Source: Bacteroidales bacterium (lineage in GTDB: Bacteria; Bacteroidota; Bacteroidia; Bacteroidales; UBA932). Taken from it: a DNA stretch of 61,030 nucleotides. The DNA lies in assembly GCA_022653735.1 (NCBI GenBank), contig JALCSU010000010.1, forward strand, positions 1-61,030, written 5' to 3'. Under the pieces are notes generated by a model. The model made no database searches and was not told the DNA's origin. It was given only the letters and a program-made list of their open reading frames with translations. Below are positions 1-6,848 of this stretch, in pieces. The translations under genes were made by a program, and so were the position numbers. The first letter of the stretch is position 1, and every line of letters starts with the position of its first letter.

Positions 1-1583
1 TCCTTCACCCTAGGATCAGCGGCAATGACTTCTACCGGCATATTCATGGAAAGCTCTATTACGTCGCCGTCTTTCCACTTCCTGTCCAGCACGGCATATC
101 CCTTGTCCATGACAGGCTCTGCCTTCTCGCCATTCACCGATATGGAATATTCCTTGCACCATCCCGGGATGCGCAGTTTCAGGGCTTTCTTCAGCTTCCC
201 GCCAACGGTGATCTTAACGTCCCCTTCCCATGGATAGCTGGTCTCCTGAGTGAGCGTGAAGCCTTTTTCAACGTCAGCCTCGCTCCCGATGTAAAGGTTC
301 ACCCAGACTGCGTCGCCGGAAGTGCCGTAGATGTAGCTCCCGATGGAAGGCAGGAAGCGGCAGATCTGGCTAGGACAGCAGGCGCATCCGTACCATTCCT
401 GACGATGATGGTCACCGTTCGATGCCAGAGGATTCACGTAGAAGAAACGGTCTCCGGCAAGGGATATTCCAGCCAGCGCCCCATTGTACATGGACCTTTC
501 CAGCACGTCGGCATATTTCGAATCCCCCGTCATCTGATTCATCCTCCAGTTCCAGAACACCATCCCGACCGAGGCGCAAGTCTCGCAATAGGCAGTTAGA
601 TTCGGCAAGCTGTAATCTTCCGTGAAGCCCTCATTGTGGGCAGACTGGCCGATGCCGCCGGTTATGTACATATTCCTCAGCACCACATCATCCCACAGAC
701 GATTCAATGCTCCGATATAGCCTTGGTCATGAGTGTAGGATGCCACGTCCGCCATGCCGCAATAAAGGTACATGGCACGCACGGCATGCCCTGCGATGTC
801 CGTCATCTGGGTGACAGGCATCTCATCCTGGTAATATAGAGGATTCCATTTCCGCCCATCGCCGTGGCTGCCAAGGCCATGCCCTCTCTCGTTCAGAAGC
901 CAGTTCGAGAAATCCAGATATTTCTTTTCTCCCGTAACTTGATAGAGCTTCACTAGAGCCAGCTCGATTTCTTCGTGACCTGGCACCCAATCGCGCTTTC
1001 CGGGGCCGAACACGCTCATCATGTGGTCTGCCATGCGAATAGCCACATCCAGAAACTTGCGCTTCCCCGTGGCCTTGTAATATGCCACCGCTGCTTCAGT
1101 CATATGCCCTGCGCAGTACATTTCATGTTTGTCCATGTCGGTCCAGCGTTTGTCCAGGCCGGTAAGGGTGTAATATGTATTAATATAGCCATCCGGCTGC
1201 TGCGCCGCAGCGAATTTGTCTATCCATTCGTCGCATTTTGCTTCCAGCTCCGGATCCGGATGGTTTATCAGCGAATACGCCATGCCTTCCAGCGCTTTAT
1301 AAACATCGGAATCATCGAAGAATATTCCGGAGTGTTCTCCTTCGCCCTTGGCTGCATTCTCGAAGTTACGTATGCGGCCAGTCTTGTTCTCGATCTGGTC
1401 TATGCAGACCTTCAGCGTTGTGCTCTTGTGCTTGTCCAGCCTAGGCGACCAGAACTCGTCCTGAATCTTCACTTGCGAAAAGTCCACCGGGGTAACTGTC
1501 TTCAGCTGCCCCTCGCCAGAGCCGCCCTGCGCACATCCGGCCAGCAGCAAAATAGAAATGATTGCGTAATGTCGTTGCTTCAT
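1..1583 (-). CDS. GH127 family beta-L-arabinofuranosidase, lipoprotein (3' end beyond window)
   Basis: The minus-strand reading frame opens at ATG 1583 and runs without a stop for 527 codons off the left edge, so the C-terminus is missing. The N-terminus is a short lipoprotein signal with a lipobox (LLLAGC), so the enzyme should be exported and lipid-anchored. An (alpha/alpha)6-barrel-type region follows, with the GH127 signatures ETCASVG and, further on, GCACCPSQ. In characterised GH127 enzymes a zinc bound by Glu and three Cys surrounds a cysteine nucleophile, and these two motifs supply a matching Glu and Cys set. The predicted reaction is release of beta-L-arabinofuranose from plant cell-wall glycans such as extensin or pectin side chains. 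The family is clear; the exact linkage is inference. The start codon overlaps a GAATATG sequence. Confidence 0.88.
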   Translation of the reverse strand, partial: MKQRHYAIISILLLAGCAQGGSGEGQLKTVTPVDFSQVKIQDEFWSPRLDKHKSTTLKVCIDQIENKTGRIRNFENAAKGEGEHSGIFFDDSDVYKALEGMAYSLINHPDPELEAKCDEWIDKFAAAQQPDGYINTYYTLTGLDKRWTDMDKHEMYCAGHMTEAAVAYYKATGKRKFLDVAIRMADHMMSVFGPGKRDWVPGHEEIELALVKLYQVTGEKKYLDFSNWLLNERGHGLGSHGDGRKWNPLYYQDEMPVTQMTDIAGHAVRAMYLYCGMADVASYTHDQGYIGALNRLWDDVVLRNMYITGGIGQSAHNEGFTEDYSLPNLTAYCETCASVGMVFWNWRMNQMTGDSKYADVLERSMYNGALAGISLAGDRFFYVNPLASNGDHHRQEWYGCACCPSQICRFLPSIGSYIYGTSGDAVWVNLYIGSEADVEKGFTLTQETSYPWEGDVKITVGGKLKKALKLRIPGWCKEYSISVNGEKAEPVMDKGYAVLDRKWKDGDVIELSMNMPVEVIAADPRVK

Positions 1584-1815
1584 ATTCCTGAAAATTTATT
1601 TTATTATTATCGTGAGCAAAGTAGGTAAGATCGTCATTAACATTCAATAACTTACGAAGCTACTTGCTCACGGCCCCGATTTTTTAAGGCGTAAGCAAAG
1701 GCTCTTTGGCAGCCATTGAGTATCAGCTACCTACAAACAGCATTTTCTTACGTGCTGCTGGGGCTACGTGCCACAAGGGTCTGAAGCGCATGCCATTTCA
1801 CGGTAAGCCGAAGGC
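1584..1815. other. Intergenic region upstream of the GH127 gene
   Basis: This 232-bp stretch separates the 3' end of the M3 peptidase gene from the start of the GH127 gene, both on the minus strand. It should hold the GH127 promoter, but I find no exact TAnnTTTG box. A hexamer GTAGGT near 1620 and its complement ACCTAC near 1730 form a loose inverted pair of unknown meaning. No convincing small ORF or RNA gene was seen. Confidence 0.4.
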
Positions 1816-3858
1816 TTATTCCAAACCGCGGGCGCGGAGGAGGGCGCCGGGGTCTGGCTGGGCGCCACGGAAGCTCTCGTAGAGAACCATAGGCTCTTCA
1901 CTGCCACCCTTCTCAAGGAAGGTGCGACGGAACTTCATGTCGATCTCCGGATTGTACAAGCCTTGCTGCTGGAAATACTCAAATGCATCCTTGTCCAGGA
2001 CTTCTGCCCAGAGATAGCCATAGTAGCCTGCAGAATATCCGCTATTGAATATATGGTTGAAATAGGTAGTCCGGTAGCGAGGAATGATTTCCCCGATCAG
2101 CCCCATGTCTTTGCAAACCTTAGCCTCGAAATCCGCCACGTTCTTACCCTGGTCGCCTTCACGAAGCTTTGAGAGCTCATCCTTGCCGAGCTCATGCCAC
2201 TTCATGTCAAGAATGGAAGCTGCGCAGAGTTCCGACGTCATGAAACCTTGATTGAACTTGTGCGAATTATTGATCTTAGCAACCAGTGAATCTGGAATTA
2301 CCTCGCCGGTTTTGTAATTCTTGGCGTACAGAGCCAGTATCTCCGGCTGGAAAGCCCAGTTCTCATTGAACTGCGAGAACGTCTCCACGAAATCGCGAGC
2401 CACGTTAGTTCCGCTCACCGATGCATAGTGGCATTTCGTGAGGAGCCCGTGAAGGGCATGGCCGAACTCATGGAATGCTGTCTCGACCTCATCGATCGTG
2501 AACATTGCCGGAGTGGAATCGGTAGGAGCCGTAAGATTGCCGACATTGATTATGATTGGTCGCACGTCGTTGCCCTGAGCGTCCACATATTGCTCGCGGA
2601 AGTTTGTCATCCAAGCCCCACCTCTCTTAGTGGAACGAGGGAAGTAGTCGGTCATGAATATTCCTAAAAGGCTGCCGTCGGAATCCGTTACTTTGAAAGC
2701 CTCCGCAGCGGGATTGTACACAGGCACCTCAGGAGCAGGCTCCACGTTGATTCCGTACACCTTGTGAGCGGCAGCGAATATTCCGTTTCGCACGTTCTCC
2801 ATCGTGAAATATGGTTTGGTCTGCTCTTCGTCCAAGGCATATTTCCTCTGACGCACTTTCTCGGCATAGTAGAACCAGTCCCAAGGCTGGATCTTCGCCC
2901 CCGTTTCGACTTTGCCCGCCTTGATGTCCTCGTCCATAATCTGCTGCATGTCGTAGACTTCCTGCTTGGCCTTAGCCACGGATGGGCCAATGATTTTGTC
3001 CAGGAATGCATCCACGGTGGCAGGATCGTGAGCCATCTTGTTGTCCAGCTCGTATGCAGCGAATGTGTCAAAACCAAGCATATTGGCCTTCTCCGCCCGC
3101 AGATTCAATATTTCAAGGCAGAGAGCCTTGTTGTCATATTCATTGCCATTATTTCCCCTTGAAGAGTATGCCTTGAACATCTCCTCGCGGCGGCCTCTGT
3201 CCTCGCAGCTAGTCATCTCGGAAGCGTATGAGGAAACTGGTATTCCGAATTTGTCTTTGAACGCATTGTTTTCCGCAAGAAGGTTAGTGCCGAACTTCTG
3301 GGAAGCTGCCGCAAGTTTCTGGTTAATTTCCTTCAGGCGTGCCTGCGAAGCATCATCCAAATCAACACCGTTACGGGTAAACGACTGGTACAGTTTCTTG
3401 AGCACCATCAGCTGCTCCCTGGTGAGCTTGCTCTTGTCCCCATCGAAGACTGCCTTCACCCTATTGAAAAAGTCTTTGTTCATGGATATGTTGTCTTCGT
3501 GCTCGGTGATCAGAGCTGTAGCCTCTTCCACGACCTTGGTCATTTCATCGCTACCTTCTGTCTCATCCAAATTGAAAAGCACGGCAGAGACCTTGTCCAG
3601 CGTCTGCCCCGAGAGTTCGTAAGCGGCTACTGTGTTCTCGAAGGTAGGTGCCTCCGAATTGTTGATTATTGCGTCCAGCTCTTTATTTTGTTCTTCTATT
3701 CCCGCCTTAATTGCAGGAATGTAGTCGCTCAGCTGGATCTTATCGAACGGAGGAACGCCATAAGGGGTGTCCCACTGCTCCAGAAATGGATTTTTTGAAG
3801 TTTGAGTGCAGGCTGCCATCATCATGATTGCTCCTATTGCTAAAATATTTTTTCTCAT
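1816..3858 (-). CDS. dcp: M3 family dipeptidyl carboxypeptidase (Dcp-like), lipoprotein
   Basis: This is a zinc metallopeptidase of the thimet-oligopeptidase family, which removes dipeptides from the C-termini of peptides. At about 680 residues it has the length of E. coli Dcp. The HExxH zinc motif is HEFGH at about residues 463-467, with the third ligand Glu in the DFVETFSQF segment some 25 residues later. I chose ATG 3858 over an upstream start at 3951 because it gives a compact lipoprotein signal (MRKNILAIG.. MMMAAC); the longer form adds an AT-rich, unlikely extension. The protein is therefore probably anchored in the periplasm or outer membrane and digests imported peptides. It stands alone on the minus strand. 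The symbol rests on family resemblance only. Confidence 0.9.
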   Translation of the reverse strand: MRKNILAIGAIMMMAACTQTSKNPFLEQWDTPYGVPPFDKIQLSDYIPAIKAGIEEQNKELDAIINNSEAPTFENTVAAYELSGQTLDKVSAVLFNLDETEGSDEMTKVVEEATALITEHEDNISMNKDFFNRVKAVFDGDKSKLTREQLMVLKKLYQSFTRNGVDLDDASQARLKEINQKLAAASQKFGTNLLAENNAFKDKFGIPVSSYASEMTSCEDRGRREEMFKAYSSRGNNGNEYDNKALCLEILNLRAEKANMLGFDTFAAYELDNKMAHDPATVDAFLDKIIGPSVAKAKQEVYDMQQIMDEDIKAGKVETGAKIQPWDWFYYAEKVRQRKYALDEEQTKPYFTMENVRNGIFAAAHKVYGINVEPAPEVPVYNPAAEAFKVTDSDGSLLGIFMTDYFPRSTKRGGAWMTNFREQYVDAQGNDVRPIIINVGNLTAPTDSTPAMFTIDEVETAFHEFGHALHGLLTKCHYASVSGTNVARDFVETFSQFNENWAFQPEILALYAKNYKTGEVIPDSLVAKINNSHKFNQGFMTSELCAASILDMKWHELGKDELSKLREGDQGKNVADFEAKVCKDMGLIGEIIPRYRTTYFNHIFNSGYSAGYYGYLWAEVLDKDAFEYFQQQGLYNPEIDMKFRRTFLEKGGSEEPMVLYESFRGAQPDPGALLRARGLE

Positions 3859-4440
3859 AAAGCAAAAAAACATTGTTTTCGCTAATATATTAATTAAAAT
3901 CGTTAGAATAAAGAGGAATATTAATATTTTGAATCTGCTAACCAAGCTCATCTCATGAAGCGTGAATGAATATTCTTCTGTCCATTATGAATATATTATT
4001 GAAGCGGAGCGTCTTCATTGCAGTGAAATCTGCAGTGAATATTACGAAAAATAGCAACAATCCGCAAACTACCCTTCACAGGTCACAGCAACACCACATA
4101 CAACTGCCTCACCAACTGCTTCAACTGTGACGCTGAGAATACGCAGGTCTCAGCAACACCACAAGCAACTGCCTCTTTGCAGGTCACTCGGGAGTGGATA
4201 TGGCTTACATGGCAATGTAGTGAAGGATGACCGATTTTTGCCAGCCGCAATTGGCAGCCAAAAGTCAGAGTACCTCCAACTCAGGCCACTCAGATGCATT
4301 TCGCCTCCCGAGTGATTTGCAAAGCATGGCAAAGCTGCAGATCATGGCTGCCCTTGGAATTGCGGCGAACGCAAGCATGATAGCCCTTCACAATGGAGCC
4401 ACAAAGCACTCGACAACTGACATATCCTGCATAAACGAAG
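3859..4440. other. Non-coding region between dcp and the Y1 transposase gene
   Basis: This 582-bp stretch holds no convincing gene. It contains an AT-rich dcp upstream region (about 3859-4060) rich in GAATAT motifs. It also holds two imperfect copies of a CAGGTC(A/T)CAGCAACACCACA unit (near 4079 and 4143) and the left 150-bp inverted-end element (4173-4322). Short ORFs that cross the element are not conserved coding sequence: they read through inverted repeats and share the same frame only because the element is duplicated. Confidence 0.6.
4173..4322. repeat. 150-bp element with inverted ends, copy L, downstream of the transposase gene
   Basis: This block is identical to 5646-5795 except for one base (149 of 150) and has the same orientation. 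Each copy starts with TTGCAGGTCACTCGGGAG just inside its left end and finishes with CTCCCGAGTGATTTGCAA. These are inverted repeats of 18 bp with two mismatches. An inner pair TGCCA/TGGCA could form a further small stem. The copies lie on either side of a Y1-type transposase gene, as REP-like or MITE-like elements do around their mobilising RAYT gene. Seen: the repeats and inverted ends. Inferred: mobilisation by the neighbouring gene. Confidence 0.85.
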
Positions 4441-5340
4441 CTAGATAATCTGCTTCAATATATTCCTATCAACCAAAGTAACACGACTCAGGACGGAAAC
4501 CGAGTAAGTTCGCCTATTCTGCCACAGTCCCTTGGCAATGAATATTCTTTCTTCCGGGCTCGCTTCAGCTATGCCCCTGCGTTTATACAACCTGACAGCC
4601 ATTTCGTTTGCCTCCCTCTTGAGCTCGGTCTCGCTGAACCTGTCCACGACGGAACGATTGCATTCTCCATCGAGCAGGCACTCAAGATCCCTCTTCTGAT
4701 GCATGAAAGCGACGAAAACCTTGGGAGAACCGAACTCCTGTTCGACCCTTTTCCAGTCCATGTAGCAATGAGGAAGCAACATCCCTTTTTCATTCACTCG
4801 CCATTCGCATGGGAGAACTACGTCAGTATGAAACATCTTTCTTATTGCGCACTTTGGGAAAACATTTAAAGGTTTTCCAACCATCCCCAATGCGTCATGA
4901 TCTGCAAAATAAATGTCTCCCGGACCCCACTCGTACATCCACGGCAATCCTCTGTACCCCGCTACCAAAGCATTTCTATAAACGTACATGAACTTGTTCT
5001 TCAGGTCAGTCACGTCTTTCACGGGATCCAACGAAATCTCCAGATTTCCCGTGGCGTACACTCTATTGCCTTTTCTGTTCAAGAATATCTTCAGCCTCAC
5101 AAGCAAGTCACTTACAAAACGAGCACATGAGCGTACAGCGCCACTAGCAATCAAATGGAAATGGGTGTCCATCACCTGACTTACCAATATTCTTATGTCA
5201 TGAGAAAAGGACATTATTGCCAAAGTGTTCATCATGAATATGCTCTCCGATTCAGAAGAGAACAGCGAATTCATCAGCGTTCCATTGGAATAGATGTGGA
5301 AGCAGTCATTGACTGCCTGAGGTTGGTAAAAGTCTTTCAT
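4441..5340 (-). CDS. Y1 (HUH) transposase, IS200/RAYT-like
   Basis: The 299-residue product resembles the Y1_Tnp family. It opens with a FHIYSNG segment like the YHIYxRG strand of RAYTs. It then has a metal-binding HUH-type motif in MDTHFHLIASG at about residues 57-67, and a YRNALVAGYRGLPW segment around residues 121-134 that corresponds to the catalytic-Tyr helix (YxxNPxxAG). The C-terminal half is longer than in simple IS200 TnpA proteins and holds a basic, helix-rich region with no domain I recognise. Such enzymes cut and rejoin single-stranded DNA at hairpin repeats. There is one full gene and no paired tnpB. The flanking 150-bp repeats at 4173-4322 and 5646-5795 make it a self-contained REP-type unit. 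Family call fairly sure; activity unknown. Confidence 0.78.
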   Translation of the reverse strand: MKDFYQPQAVNDCFHIYSNGTLMNSLFSSESESIFMMNTLAIMSFSHDIRILVSQVMDTHFHLIASGAVRSCARFVSDLLVRLKIFLNRKGNRVYATGNLEISLDPVKDVTDLKNKFMYVYRNALVAGYRGLPWMYEWGPGDIYFADHDALGMVGKPLNVFPKCAIRKMFHTDVVLPCEWRVNEKGMLLPHCYMDWKRVEQEFGSPKVFVAFMHQKRDLECLLDGECNRSVVDRFSETELKREANEMAVRLYKRRGIAEASPEERIFIAKGLWQNRRTYSVSVLSRVTLVDRNILKQII

Positions 5341-5478
5341 AGCACTTCGATTTTTGATGTTGATTATGCAATAGTCCCAGTGTCAAGGGAGCCTTCGCTA
5401 ATTTAGCAATAAATGAATATGTTTCATTGGCTTCCGGTAAATATTTTTATGATTTTCTATCACCGGAAACGATCATGT

Positions 5479-5568
5479 AGTTCGTGACGGCATCTTCCCT
5501 AGGCGGCGCAAGACGATGCGACGCGACACCGACATATGTGCTCATAAAGTTCGTGACAGCATCTTCCC
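5479..5568 (+). repeat. Pair of 21-bp direct repeats
   Basis: AGTTCGTGACGGCATCTTCCC at 5479-5499 recurs at 5548-5568 with one change (G to A), a 69-bp period. The pair lies between the transposase gene and its right-hand 150-bp element. Its role is unknown: it could be a scar of element insertion or part of a larger, decayed repeat. Confidence 0.7.
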
Positions 5569-5645
5569 CTTCAGGCCGTCTTTCCCGATAGGTGTGTCAG
5601 CCAAACCTAGCCCTTGCAGGTCACAACCAAACCACATACAACGGA

Positions 5646-5795
5646 CTCTTTGCAGGTCACTCGGGAGTGGATATGGCTTACATGGCAATGTAGTGAAGGA
5701 TGACCGATTTTTGCCAGCCCCAATTGGCAGCCAAAAGTCAGAGTACCTCCAACTCAGGCCACTCAGATGCATTTCGCCTCCCGAGTGATTTGCAA
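5646..5795. repeat. 150-bp element with inverted ends, copy R, upstream of the transposase gene
   Basis: This is the second copy of the 4173-4322 element. The only difference is a G to C in the CCAGCC(G/C)CAATT part. Similarity extends weakly leftwards for about 30 bp (ACCACA.ACAAC). The near-perfect identity at 1.5-kb spacing means the two copies are young or are kept alike by gene conversion. Confidence 0.85.
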
Positions 5796-5833
5796 GGGTG
5801 GCTTTGCGACGGCGTGGGGCGTTCTGGATGTGC

Positions 5834-6835
5834 TTAGCGGAGTTTCTCGACTCCGGTGAGGTCCAGGAGGGTGAGCTGCTGGCTGCCATTGTAGATGGTG
5901 AGGATGCCGGTGAGATTCACTTTGGCAGTGCCATTCAGAATGTCGGAATCGATCTCGGTGTCGGAGAACTTTGAATAGCCGCTGGTGCGAACCTGAACAG
6001 AGGTGCCGCCCATCTTGAAATACTGACTCACGGAATACGCAGATGCAGTAACGGCTCTTTCCTCGCGCAATTGAGCGACTGTCTTCGTCCCGTCACCGAG
6101 CGTCGCGGTGTCCCAGATGCCCGAATTCAGGTATGCAGCAAATTTTTTGGCAGACATTGCCCATGTGGTCACTCCCCAAGTCTTGTTGTCCGACAGGAAA
6201 ACCCTGTTCGACTGAGCTTTGGTGTCTCCGTTCGGATTAGGATACCAAAGGCAGAAAATCTGTTTGTCATATTGCAAATTTTTGACAGTCACGTATTTGC
6301 CATAATTAGCAGGATCTTTCAGCCCTGATTCGTCTAACTCCACGGGAGCCAGAGGTTCAGCCTTCGCGCCTTTGAACACATGGGCTGCGATGAGGCTCTT
6401 GACATCCATGTACGCAGTCTCGTAACTGCCGGTAGGGTCCTCGACCCCGAGCTGAAGCATTCCACCATAATTGCCGAGCGTCAGGCCTTCGCACTTGACG
6501 GAGACCAGCTGGCCGACCTTATATTCATCATAAAGGCTGGAAAGCCCGATTTTCACCTCGATGCCGCCAGTGTTGTCCTGAATATACAGCGAGCGGTAAA
6601 TATTCCCCGATTCGTCCGAAGATGTCACCTGCCCCTCGATCACCACATTGTCTTCGATGTGAAGCGGTGACCCCTTGTACATTGCCTTCAGCTGGGCAAT
6701 AGTGGTGTTGGATGTCATGGTGACCAGAGCATCGTCGTCCGGATCATCATAGTCACCGAACACAGGCTCCCACTCATCGCAGGAAATGGCGGTAAAGCCA
6801 AGAACCATTAATAGTGAATATATTATCTTCTTCAT
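5834..6835 (-). CDS. DUF5689 domain lipoprotein of the putative nucleic-acid uptake operon
   Basis: The start is ATG 6835, which gives MKKIIYSLL..ISC, a clear lipoprotein signal; the in-frame TTG two codons upstream is not needed. The 333-residue mature protein has an acidic linker (DDPDDDAL) and then two beta-rich OB-like modules. The first, at about residues 55-140, has IEGQVTSSDESGNIYRSLYIQD, shown here only as the pattern typical of DUF5689. A second, divergent module follows. It is the last gene of the five-gene operon, 13 bp after the TonB-dependent receptor, so it most likely works as a surface ligand-binding partner of that receptor. DUF5689 has no assigned biochemical activity that I know of. 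Confidence 0.8.
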   Translation of the reverse strand: MKKIIYSLLMVLGFTAISCDEWEPVFGDYDDPDDDALVTMTSNTTIAQLKAMYKGSPLHIEDNVVIEGQVTSSDESGNIYRSLYIQDNTGGIEVKIGLSSLYDEYKVGQLVSVKCEGLTLGNYGGMLQLGVEDPTGSYETAYMDVKSLIAAHVFKGAKAEPLAPVELDESGLKDPANYGKYVTVKNLQYDKQIFCLWYPNPNGDTKAQSNRVFLSDNKTWGVTTWAMSAKKFAAYLNSGIWDTATLGDGTKTVAQLREERAVTASAYSVSQYFKMGGTSVQVRTSGYSKFSDTEIDSDILNGTAKVNLTGILTIYNGSQQLTLLDLTGVEKLR

Positions 6836-6848
6836 ATTCAATTAATAT

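Larger units (their letters stand above)
5341..5833. other. Non-coding region upstream of the transposase, with direct repeats
   Basis: The 493-bp stretch has no supported gene. It carries two 21-bp direct repeats, AGTTCGTGACGGCATCTTCCC at 5479-5499 and a copy with one change at 5548-5568. It also carries a GC-rich stretch between them and the right 150-bp element (5646-5795), which ends 38 bp from the stop codon of the DUF5689 gene. The element may serve as the transcript end for the operon arriving from the right. Confidence 0.6.

Noticed and set aside
975..1628. 217-codon plus-strand ORF opposite the GH127 gene
   Set aside because: Overlaps the conserved GH127 frame on the other strand and matches no recognisable family.
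1804..1818. AAGCC-GAA-GGCTT hairpin as terminator of dcp
   Set aside because: Only five base pairs, overlaps the stop codon and has no T-tract on the transcript side.
5516..5788. 90-codon ORF crossing the right 150-bp element
   Set aside because: Its C-terminal part is repeated at 4127-4315 only because the element is duplicated; it reads through inverted repeats and has no sign of translation.
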